Below, in pieces: positions 1-5,856 of a stretch of DNA of 8,880 bases (position 1 is the first letter of the stretch; every line of letters starts with the position of its first letter). Position numbers and translations under genes: made by a program. Under the pieces are notes generated by a model, which searched no databases, had not been told where the DNA came from, and worked only from the letters and a program-made list of their open reading frames with translations. Source of the DNA: JANQRV01 sp964533785 (GTDB lineage: Bacteria; Bacteroidota; Bacteroidia; Chitinophagales; Saprospiraceae); the NCBI GenBank assembly GCA_964533785.1, contig CAZHNG010000283.1, positions 1 to 8,880 on the forward strand, in the 5' to 3' direction.

Positions 1-110
1 AGTATTTTGAACCACCGGATTTTTGTCCAAATCGATGAGGAAATGGGATTAAGGGGCCCATATCCGAATATCGGCGGAGCCTCGGGGCCATAGTCCCGAA
101 GGCGAGTACG
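1..110. other. GC-richer window edge, no supportable gene
   Basis: This stretch is visibly richer in G and C than the spacer that follows the first gene. On the + strand, frame 1 stays open from base 1 to a TAG at 91-93, which could be the last 30 codons of a gene lying to the left. On the - strand one frame is also open through the whole stretch, so openness alone does not choose a strand. It contains small palindromes such as GGGGCCC and CCGAATATCGG. I recognise no protein family in either reading. It may be the tail of a neighbouring gene or a repeated intergenic element. Confidence 0.25.
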
Positions 111-185
111 TAACGAAGAGTTGGGCAAAAAGACGGCTTCAAAATGCAAAGAAATTTGTGTTACAGTGTATTTAAAATAATACGT

Positions 186-1340
186 ATGAAAAGAATTTAC
201 TTTTTAGGTCTTATAATGTTCTTGATTAGTTGTCAATCAGATAAAAATGAGGATATTATGGAAAGAAATAGCAACGAAAATACTGGTTTAAGCATTAGTG
301 AAATGCCTTTCGGTGAACTTCCAGATGGCAGAACGGCCAATTTATACCACCTGAAAAATACCAATGGTATGGAAGTAAAGATTACCAATTTCGGGGGGAT
401 CATTCAATCTATCCTGGTTCCGGATCGCAATAATCAACTGAGCGACGTTGTGCTTGGGTTTGATAGCCTCAGCCAATACGTGGACGGACATCCCTTTTTC
501 GGTCCTATCGTAGGAAGGTTTGCCAACCGTATTGCCAATGGTACGTTTAGGCTCGGTGATACGACCTATACCCTTGCGCAAAACAATGGTACCAATCACA
601 TTCACGGCGGACCAAATGGTTTCGATAAACAACTTTGGGAGCCGCAGACTATCGAGAATGATTCGGCGGCAGGGCTTGTTCTCAGTTACCTCAGCAAAGA
701 CGGTGAGGAAGGCTATCCGGGAAATTTATCCGTAAAAGTAACCTACACTATAAATAATGATAATGAGTTGCGGGTTGATTATGAGGCTTCAGCGGATCGT
801 CCTACAATTTGTAATTTAACCAATCACTCCTACTTTAACTTAGCGGGCGCGGGAAACGGTGACATACTCAACCATCGCCTAATTCTTTATGCAGATCATT
901 ACACTCCGGTTGATGAGCGACTGATACCTACCGGAGAGGTAGCTTCCGTTGAGGATACCCCCTTTGATTTTCGAAACCCTACCGCAATAGGAGCACGTAT
1001 TGAATTGGATCACCCTCAATTAAAAAATGCCGGCGGCTATGATCACAACTGGGTGATCAATGGCAGTGGACTGCGGAAGGCAGCCACCGTTTATGAATTA
1101 AACTCCAGTAGATTGCTGGAGGTATGGACGACAGAACCCGGCGTTCAGTTCTATGCCGGAAATAACCTAAGAGAAGTTCCGAATGCTAAAGAAGGTAAAG
1201 TTTATAATAAACGTTCGGGCTTTTGTCTGGAAACTCAGCATTACCCAAATTCACCCAATCAACCTGAATTTCCGTCCGTTGTGGTTGAACCTGGCAGAGA
1301 ATACCGTTCCACTACCGTTTTTCGTTTTACCGTTGAATAA
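186..1340 (+). CDS. galM: Aldose 1-epimerase (mutarotase), predicted lipoprotein
   Basis: Interconverts the alpha and beta anomers of aldoses such as galactose and glucose. The frame is open from an ATG at 144, but I chose the ATG at 186: it gives a classic lipoprotein signal (MKRIYFLG, hydrophobic core, LISC lipobox with Cys16), while the upstream start adds 14 residues ahead of it. Counted from 186 the protein is 384 residues, slightly longer than the usual ~340-350 because of the leader and a polar linker. GalM landmarks are intact: NHIHGG with the substrate-binding His at 140, NHSYFNL with the catalytic acid His at 214, YDHNW with Asp286, and CLETQHYPNSPN with the catalytic base Glu349. 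Family knowledge gives the residue roles; their presence is seen directly. The lipobox implies an envelope location, so it probably acts on sugars in the periplasm. No other gene shares its transcription unit in the window. Neither start has a convincing Shine-Dalgarno, as is normal in Bacteroidota. Confidence 0.93.
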   Translation: MKRIYFLGLIMFLISCQSDKNEDIMERNSNENTGLSISEMPFGELPDGRTANLYHLKNTNGMEVKITNFGGIIQSILVPDRNNQLSDVVLGFDSLSQYVDGHPFFGPIVGRFANRIANGTFRLGDTTYTLAQNNGTNHIHGGPNGFDKQLWEPQTIENDSAAGLVLSYLSKDGEEGYPGNLSVKVTYTINNDNELRVDYEASADRPTICNLTNHSYFNLAGAGNGDILNHRLILYADHYTPVDERLIPTGEVASVEDTPFDFRNPTAIGARIELDHPQLKNAGGYDHNWVINGSGLRKAATVYELNSSRLLEVWTTEPGVQFYAGNNLREVPNAKEGKVYNKRSGFCLETQHYPNSPNQPEFPSVVVEPGREYRSTTVFRFTVE

Positions 1341-1427
1341 TTTAAATATATTTCAAAAAAACTATAAATTTGAATATTATTATCACAGTTTTTGAGCGCG
1401 GCGTAATCATCATACCAAAATAATACT

Positions 1428-1468
1428 AAGGATTTTCAATCTTTGCACACGTATTTAGGTAAATCCTT
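1428..1468. repeat. 8-base inverted repeat with 25-base spacer
   Basis: AAGGATTT (1428-1435) is perfectly complementary to AAATCCTT (1461-1468). The 25-base interior contains CAATCTTTG. It could fold in RNA or be a protein-binding site; there is no T tract to make it a terminator. Confidence 0.35.
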
Positions 1469-1556
1469 GTACCATTTTTCATAAGGAATATTACGATTTT
1501 TCCCCAATCATGATATTTTCAGTACTTCTTGACCGGAATTATCCCCCTTCTTATCT

Positions 1557-1624
1557 ATACTGTTTTGAATTCATGGTAGCGTATTGCTTTGCCCGCCACT
1601 AGAATTCAAAATGACAGAATACTG
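1557..1624. repeat. Small inverted-repeat element flanked by direct repeats
   Basis: TTTTGAATTC (1563-1572) and GAATTCAAAA (1602-1611) are perfect 10-base inverted arms. Three more complementary bases (GCG 1579-1581 with CGC 1594-1596) continue the stem after an internal loop. The block is bounded by the same hexamer, ATACTG, at 1557-1562 and 1619-1624. The left arm abuts its hexamer, while the right arm is separated from its hexamer by 7 bases. The shape resembles a REP-like or miniature inserted element with a short target duplication, but the hexamers could match by chance. Confidence 0.4.
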
Positions 1625-1651
1625 ATGAAATTTACAACATTATAATTTCAT
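1625..1651. repeat. 8-base inverted repeat ATGAAATT/AATTTCAT
   Basis: The perfect arms at 1625-1632 and 1644-1651 enclose 11 bases. The repeat follows directly after the 1557-1624 element. It is AT-rich, so a weak hairpin or chance remains possible. Confidence 0.3.
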
Positions 1652-1759
1652 ATCCATATTCTTTTTTGTACCAAATAAAGTGTAATAAGGCCTTTTTCAG
1701 GAAAAAAAGAGTCCGCTTTTTATCTATTCCCCTTTAAAGAAACAGCATTACCTGGCAAA

Positions 1760-1791
1760 TACTAATAGTACCTGTTCTTATTCAATAAGAA
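1760..1791. promoter_or_regulatory. Tandem palindromes upstream of the WD40 gene
   Basis: TACTA-A-TAGTA (1760-1770) is followed four bases later by TTCTTAT-TCA-ATAAGAA (1775-1791), a perfect 7-base inverted repeat with a three-base centre. The second ends 36 bases before the WD40 start codon, a usual place for a repressor or activator site, or for a 5'-UTR hairpin. No -7/-33 promoter was recognised beside them, so the regulatory role is inference. Confidence 0.35.
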
Positions 1792-1827
1792 TGAGGTGAT
1801 ACAATCTAATAACACAAAATAATCACT

Positions 1828-3213
1828 ATGAGCAATTTAAAAATTACACTTTTAGTACTATGCTTGTTTTACAGCATTCAATGGTTGAAAGCACAGGCAG
1901 AACCACCCAATTTACAGTTGAGTATCGTAACCGATCATCCGATTGTAAGTGTCGATTACACCAGAAACGGCCAGTATATAGTAAGTGGAGGTGTGAATGG
2001 CATGCTGGATGTCTGGGACGCTAACACCGGCGCATTGGTTAAATCACTTAAAGGTCATACGGATGATATCTTTACAGTGCGTTGTTCTCCAAACGGTCGT
2101 TTTTTGGCGAGTGCGGGAGTGGATAAGGTGATCAGGCTTTGGGATATCGAAACCGGAAGGGAAATTGCAAGGATGGAAGGTCATATCGATTTTATCCGCG
2201 ACCTTTCCTTCAGTCCGGATGGTACTAAACTGGCTAGTGCGAGCTGGGACAAGACGGCTATGATATGGGATGTAGCCAGTGGTATTAAATTACAAACATT
2301 AAGCGGCCACCGCGACAATGTCACTTCAGTCAGTTTTAGTGGTGATGGTACGGAGGTTGTAACTGCCTGCGGTGATCATATCTTGCGGATCTGGAATGTG
2401 GAGACTGGTGAAATGGTTAAAACATTGACCGGTCATTCCAATGAGATCTGGGATGTAAAATGGAGTCTTAATTCCCGTTTTGTGGCTAGTGGCGGATGGG
2501 ATAATAAAGCCAAGATCTGGAATGTAGATACCGGTGAAGAAATATTGGAATTACCGGGACACGTAACGGATGTATGGTCGGTTGCTTTTGATCCCGATGC
2601 TTTGGTATTGGCGACTTCAGGCGGTGACCGTAAGGTGAAATTGTGGGATCTGGCTACCGGCAGGTTAATTATGAATGTTTCTCAGGATATGCATACCGCT
2701 GATATTGAGGAGGTAGTGTATTGCCCGACTGGAAAATATATTGCCAGTGCCAGTAGAGATGGTTCCATAAGGATCTGGAAAGCGCCAACCTTGTCAGAAC
2801 GTATCAAGATCCTGACCGAAGCCCGTGTAAAAGAATGGGCAAAACGACAGCCCTACGAAAAGACCTCTGCTTACGAAAGGCGGATGAAAGAAAGAACGAA
2901 GTACCTCAATGACATAAAAGCGGATATTGTTAAGCAAATGTTGGACTTTTACGTGGAAAACGTCAACTGGAAAAATAATATCAGGCTGGGAGAATATAAT
3001 GCCGACGGAGAATTTTACATTATCACCTCTCCAAATTTCGGGGAACTGAAATTGAATGTACCCATAAAACATGCTCCGGAATTTAAAACAAACTACGAAA
3101 ATGTAGAATACGATGACCTGGAATTGCTTTATCGCAACGGCAGAGTTATGGTTAAGGCATTAATCGCTTATGAGGCCGGGACCAATCGAAAGTATCGGGT
3201 TGATGGATATTAA
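1828..3213 (+). CDS. Secreted seven-repeat WD40 protein with C-terminal extension
   Basis: 461 residues. The N-terminus (hydrophobic stretch ~5-20, then KAQAE) reads as a Sec signal peptide without a lipobox cysteine. Seven WD40 repeats fill residues ~31-320, each ending in a WD-like dipeptide (DVWD, RLWD, MIWD, RIWN, KIWN, KLWD, RIWK); most are preceded by a GH and a D-x-x-x-x-[IL]W core, so a complete beta-propeller is expected. Residues ~322-461 form a separate domain: a charged helical stretch with EYERR-like spacing (KTSAYERRMKERTK), then a beta-rich part with VNWKNNIRLGEY and ITSPNFGELKLNVPI. From memory, a similar tail follows WD40 repeats in other Bacteroidota proteins, some with a caspase-like peptidase; no peptidase is present here. 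A propeller of this kind is normally a protein-binding platform; the partner is unknown. The ATG at 1828 has no Shine-Dalgarno, but the signal peptide starts there. Confidence 0.88.
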   Translation: MSNLKITLLVLCLFYSIQWLKAQAEPPNLQLSIVTDHPIVSVDYTRNGQYIVSGGVNGMLDVWDANTGALVKSLKGHTDDIFTVRCSPNGRFLASAGVDKVIRLWDIETGREIARMEGHIDFIRDLSFSPDGTKLASASWDKTAMIWDVASGIKLQTLSGHRDNVTSVSFSGDGTEVVTACGDHILRIWNVETGEMVKTLTGHSNEIWDVKWSLNSRFVASGGWDNKAKIWNVDTGEEILELPGHVTDVWSVAFDPDALVLATSGGDRKVKLWDLATGRLIMNVSQDMHTADIEEVVYCPTGKYIASASRDGSIRIWKAPTLSERIKILTEARVKEWAKRQPYEKTSAYERRMKERTKYLNDIKADIVKQMLDFYVENVNWKNNIRLGEYNADGEFYIITSPNFGELKLNVPIKHAPEFKTNYENVEYDDLELLYRNGRVMVKALIAYEAGTNRKYRVDGY

Positions 3214-3248
3214 TGTTGAATCCTGACGGTTATCGTCAGGACTCAATA
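3214..3248. terminator. Hairpin between convergent genes, likely bidirectional terminator
   Basis: TCCTGACG (3221-3228) and CGTCAGGA (3234-3241) form a perfect 8-base stem with a GTTAT loop. After one A-C mismatch the helix continues with TTGA (3216-3219) against TCAA (3243-3246). It sits exactly between the converging WD40 and FGE genes and contains the FGE stop codon (3236-3238). Neither side carries a real T tract, so it may work as a weak terminator or as a 3'-end stabiliser. Confidence 0.55.
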
Positions 3249-4315
3249 TCCTTGACGCAACGGAATCCCGTATGGTTAAATCCGGAATCAGGACTTGATT
3301 TCATTCTTCTGGCTACCCGGTAGCCGGAACAATAAGAATCATTGCAAAGAAAAGACCCTCCTCTCATCACTTTCTTGGGAATAGTAGGTTCCTGAGGATC
3401 GAAACTGTATTGGGGCCCACGAGGATTTTGGATGATTTCTTCAGGCTTGGTGGTATTTTGGTAATAATCATATCGATACCAGTCAACACACCATTCCCAG
3501 ACGTTGCCAGCCATATCGTATAAACCATAACCATTTTTGGGGAAAGACTTCACTGGTGCCGTAGTGGCGAAACCATCTTTCAATTGGTTTTCAAATGGAA
3601 ATACCCCCTGCCAAAAATTGGCAAGTTTAGGATTGTCATTGATATCTTCATTTCCCCAGGGATAAATAAGATCTTGTTTGCCACCCCGGGCCGCCCATTC
3701 CCACTCGGCTTCGGTAGGTAATCTTTTTCCCGCCCATTCGGCATAAGCCTGTGCATCCTCCCAGGAAATATGAACAACAGGGTGGTTTTCTTTACCTTCG
3801 ATATTGCTTTCCGGGCCTTGCGGGTGGCGCCAATTCGCTCCTGTGGTCCAAACCCACCACTGAGAGGGATCATTAAGGGAGACGGGTTGCTTGGTAGCCC
3901 GAAAGACCAAAGAGCCGGCTTCAAGTAAGCTGTCCGGAGGTTTTGGAACGCCGGGAGGTAATTGTTTTTTCATTTCTTCCCAGTCAATAGGACGCTCGGC
4001 AACCGTAACGTAATTAGTAGCTTCGACAAAGGCAGCAAATTGAGCATTGGTCACCTCGGCTTCATCCATGTAAAATGGATCAATTTTTACCTCATGTTTT
4101 GGAAATTCATCTTGATCGGCTTGTTCATTATCCCCCCCCATGTTTAAAACGCCACCGGGAATGAAAACCATGTCAGGGGGAGTATTTTTCTGAATATTGG
4201 AAAGTTCTTCCTCAGAAAAGGCTTCCTGTTGACCTTTATTTTCGGGTAGACAGGCGGCAAGAAAGCACAATGAAAAGAGCAGCAATGTAGAATAATAGTT
4301 TTTAATTATTGGCAT
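3236..4315 (-). CDS. Formylglycine-generating enzyme (SUMF1/FGE), lipoprotein
   Basis: FGE converts an active-site cysteine of type I sulfatases to C-alpha-formylglycine using O2. The 359-residue protein begins with a lipoprotein signal (LAAC, Cys22), then a full FGE-sulfatase domain from ~48 (PPDMVFIPGG) to the end. Many stretches match human SUMF1 as I remember it: GANWRHPQGP (159-168), HPVVHISW, AGKRLPTEAEWEW (195-207), NGYGLYDMAGNVWEW and GFRC. The active-site segment GGSFLCNDSYC keeps Ser321 and both cysteines, Cys324 and Cys329, equivalent to human Ser333/Cys336/Cys341. Many bacterial SUMF1-domain proteins lack these cysteines, so true FGE activity is likely. The lipobox places it in the envelope, so it would act on exported sulfatases; none is encoded in this window. 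The gene appears monocistronic and converges on the WD40 gene. An unusual run of eight G's (coding strand) lies at codons 59-62. Alternative: another role for the fold. Confidence 0.9.
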   Translation of the reverse strand: MPIIKNYYSTLLLFSLCFLAACLPENKGQQEAFSEEELSNIQKNTPPDMVFIPGGVLNMGGDNEQADQDEFPKHEVKIDPFYMDEAEVTNAQFAAFVEATNYVTVAERPIDWEEMKKQLPPGVPKPPDSLLEAGSLVFRATKQPVSLNDPSQWWVWTTGANWRHPQGPESNIEGKENHPVVHISWEDAQAYAEWAGKRLPTEAEWEWAARGGKQDLIYPWGNEDINDNPKLANFWQGVFPFENQLKDGFATTAPVKSFPKNGYGLYDMAGNVWEWCVDWYRYDYYQNTTKPEEIIQNPRGPQYSFDPQEPTIPKKVMRGGSFLCNDSYCSGYRVARRMKSSPDSGFNHTGFRCVKDIES

Positions 4316-4450
4316 AAATCGGTCAATTCACGAATTTGAACAGAAATTCAGCGGTTTTTGTCGGAATATAGGATCATAATAAAACATCTGAACAAAAAAC
4401 CAGTTAAAAATTATAGCTTTTCGAGTTTTTTCATACTAATTCAATTTGTG

Positions 4451-4478
4451 AGTCGCACTTTAGCAGTGCGACTTTTTT
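4451..4478 (+). terminator. Rho-independent terminator without an obvious gene
   Basis: AGTCGCACT (4451-4459) and AGTGCGACT (4465-4473) form a perfect 9-base stem around a TTAGC loop, followed at once by a T run (4473-4478). This is a textbook intrinsic terminator reading on the + strand. Both neighbouring genes are on the - strand, where no T run follows the stem. It therefore implies a + strand transcript of unknown origin, or a relic of a lost gene. Confidence 0.7.
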
Positions 4479-4522
4479 ATTTGGCTAGTGAGATGGTAAG
4501 ACGCCAGACCGTGTGTGATTGA

Positions 4523-4540
4523 TCCCGATTGCTATCGGGA
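4523..4540. repeat. Short palindrome TCCCGAT-TGCT-ATCGGGA
   Basis: Perfect 7-base arms enclose four bases, 68 bases downstream of the dehydrogenase stop on the - strand. No T tract follows on either strand. It is one base away from the perfect palindrome TCCCGATAGCTATCGGGA, which I recall as frequent in some Bacteroidota genomes; that recollection is unverified. It could serve as a 3'-end hairpin for the dehydrogenase mRNA. Confidence 0.4.
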
Positions 4541-4607
4541 GTGAGTTGGGGGTGTAAAAAGCATAAACTGTTATTGTCTGTCCACTTACTTAAGGACGCT
4601 TGTATTC

Positions 4608-5600
4608 TTAAAAGAAGGAGGTAATTGGTATATCTCCCATTGTTTTCAGGCCCGGCGTTGCGTTTAATAGTTGAGGGACTACATTAAGGATAGTTGCGGC
4701 CGTGGCGATATCACCATTGACTCCTCCTTGTATTTTAGAATTAATATTAGGTTCTCCCTTTATGAAAATCTCATCGTAAGAAACAGGTTCGCCAACCGTA
4801 GCCTGAAAAATTAGGGTAATCTTTAATTGGTCTTTAGCGTAGGCTCTGCCAATTTGGCTTACACCGGTTACCTGTCCTTTATTTATTTTCAAGGCACTAG
4901 TTTCAATATCCCTTTCGGCAATGACCGGATTTAAGGTTTCTTCAATATGGTCGAGTTGCCATCTCATCCGGTGGGCGATAAACTGCATAGACTCCGTCAA
5001 GCCTACGTGACGGATACTTCCTTGTTCTTTTTTGGTCTCAAAATCAGTTATGCTAAGCCCTGCCCCGATTTTTCGCTGAAAAGGAATTCTACGGTATTGT
5101 GCATCCTGGAAGCGATTCACCTCGATACTATCCACTCGTTGACATAAGGTCGTTAACACGGTAGGTAAAGCATCCATCAAAAAACCAGGATTAACGCCGG
5201 TACCAACCACGGGAATTCCATTCTCTTTAGCGACTGCGTCAATGTGATTGGCTAGTTCCGGAGCTTCATCCCATGGGAAAAATAATTCTTCACAAGTAGA
5301 AACAACCGGAATGCCCAATTTGGCTACTGCTTCGATTTGCGGGGTAATTCCCTTCATGTCCGAAACCGTAGAGATAATCGCTACATCAACCGGGTTATCC
5401 GCCAAAGCCTCTTCCAGATCTTCTTGAATGATCACCCCACCGGGGGTAGCACCGTAAGTTTGGGCTAAATCCATACCGGCCAAATGTGACTTCTTATCTA
5501 CTGCCGCCGCCGTATGAATGCCCGGGCGCCCGGCAATATAGCTCGCTATTTTTTGTCCTAGAGGGCCAATACCGATTTGTAAAACCTTTATCTCTTTCAT
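4608..5600 (-). CDS. NAD(P)-dependent 2,4-diaminopentanoate/amine dehydrogenase-like protein
   Basis: 330 residues, cytosolic, no signal peptide. The N-terminal Rossmann domain shows GIGPLG (10-15) as the dinucleotide-binding loop and AAVD (Asp35) at the end of beta-2; this half resembles dihydrodipicolinate reductase. The rest fits the 2,4-diaminopentanoate dehydrogenase type, not DapB: STCEELFFPW (101-110), GTGVNPGFLMD (133-143), and the C-terminal GDIATAATILNVVPQLL with PGLKTMGDIP. Family members deaminate (or make by reductive amination) amines next to a keto carbon; from memory, Glu104 falls where native amine dehydrogenases have a catalytic glutamate. The true substrate cannot be read from the sequence. 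An automatic label of dihydrodipicolinate reductase (dapB) would probably be misleading, as the DapB catalytic C-terminal domain is not recognised. The gene is divergent from the GMC operon, with a good promoter of its own. The start at 5600 gives a compact Rossmann N-terminus, and the promoter lies just upstream. Confidence 0.82.
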   Translation of the reverse strand: MKEIKVLQIGIGPLGQKIASYIAGRPGIHTAAAVDKKSHLAGMDLAQTYGATPGGVIIQEDLEEALADNPVDVAIISTVSDMKGITPQIEAVAKLGIPVVSTCEELFFPWDEAPELANHIDAVAKENGIPVVGTGVNPGFLMDALPTVLTTLCQRVDSIEVNRFQDAQYRRIPFQRKIGAGLSITDFETKKEQGSIRHVGLTESMQFIAHRMRWQLDHIEETLNPVIAERDIETSALKINKGQVTGVSQIGRAYAKDQLKITLIFQATVGEPVSYDEIFIKGEPNINSKIQGGVNGDIATAATILNVVPQLLNATPGLKTMGDIPITSFF

Positions 5601-5629
5601 ATTCCGAAGTTACAATTAGTTTCGGTATT

Positions 5630-5664
5630 CAAAGTTAGAAGGAAAGTTTTAATATGCGGCAAAA
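5630..5664 (-). promoter_or_regulatory. Bacteroidota-type promoter of the dehydrogenase gene
   Basis: On the - strand, TAACTTTG (5630-5637) is a perfect match to the -7 consensus TAnnTTTG. TTTTG (5660-5664) lies 22 bases upstream, within the accepted spacing for the -33 element. Transcription would start near 5623, leaving an about 20-25 base leader before the ATG at 5600. Confidence 0.6.
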
Positions 5665-5698
5665 TTTTAAGTAGTAATGCATAAATTATCTATTAGGG

Positions 5699-5740
5699 TA
5701 GATGTTAGATGCCAGGCGACAGATGCTAGTTGTAAGCTGA
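5699..5740. repeat. 7-base-periodic degenerate repeat tract
   Basis: Six consecutive heptamers can be read without gaps starting at 5699: TAGATGT, TAGATGC, CAGGCGA, CAGATGC, then two weaker copies (TAGTTGT, AAGCTGA). The consensus is roughly YAGATGY. It lies in the divergent spacer between the dehydrogenase and GMC promoters. The same periodicity recurs at 8828-8862. Confidence 0.5.
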
Positions 5741-5820
5741 ACAACTGTTTTTTGAAAGAATGTGACATTTTATTGAACGGAGCAGATGAAAAAAAATGCT
5801 ATTTTACAGGCGGACAAAAT

Positions 5821-5851
5821 ATTGTTTTAAAATCTTAAATTACAATAAGGG
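5821..5851 (+). promoter_or_regulatory. Hairpin and ribosome binding site before the GMC gene
   Basis: ATTGT-TTTAA (5821-5830) can pair with TTAAA (5835-5839) and ACAAT (5842-5846) around an AATC loop, with a two-base bulge. AAGGG (5847-5851) follows directly, five bases before the ATG. A Shine-Dalgarno-like site is notable here because the other genes lack one. The AT-rich stem is weak, so its effect on translation is uncertain. Confidence 0.35.
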
Positions 5852-5856
5852 AAAAT

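Larger units (their letters stand above)
1341..1827. other. 487-base gene-free spacer rich in inverted repeats
   Basis: No coding frame with a recognisable product lies between the epimerase and the WD40 gene. It is AT-rich and holds several separate inverted repeats: AAGGATTT at 1428-1435 against AAATCCTT at 1461-1468, a 10-base pair of arms at 1563-1572 and 1602-1611, ATGAAATT at 1625-1632 against AATTTCAT at 1644-1651, and two short palindromes just before the WD40 start. I found no strong T-tailed terminator after the epimerase and no full TTG/TAnnTTTG promoter match for the WD40 gene. Confidence 0.7.
4316..4607. other. 292-base spacer upstream of the FGE gene
   Basis: The spacer separates two - strand genes. 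It must hold the FGE promoter, but I found no complete TTG-N17-23-TAnnTTTG match on the - strand; the closest -7 is TAATTTTT with a poorly spaced TTG. It also holds a + strand T-tailed hairpin (4451-4478), a degenerate run with 7-base periodicity (about 4490-4511) and a short palindrome (4523-4540). No convincing small ORF was seen. Confidence 0.6.

Noticed and set aside
144..185. Upstream ATG of the epimerase frame as the true start
   Set aside because: It would put 14 residues before the lipoprotein signal; the ATG at 186 gives a standard leader with a lipobox at Cys16.
342..735. Open frames on both strands inside the epimerase gene
   Set aside because: They overlap strongly conserved GalM coding sequence and show no family features.
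1341..1380. Terminator directly after the epimerase gene
   Set aside because: Only a six-base AT stem (TTCAAA/TTTGAA) with no T tail; too weak to call.
1183..1395. 70-codon + frame over the end of the epimerase gene
   Set aside because: It is a shadow frame: most of it lies in conserved GalM sequence and its tail is low-complexity AT-rich spacer.
2794..3072. 92-codon - strand frame in the WD40 gene
   Set aside because: It is antisense to the C-terminal domain, with no recognisable motif and no independent start signals.
3580..4147. Frames overlapping the FGE gene (3580-3924 on -, 3962-4147 on +)
   Set aside because: Both are shadows of a highly conserved enzyme sequence.
4947..5147. 66-codon + frame in the dehydrogenase gene
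   Set aside because: Antisense shadow with no support.
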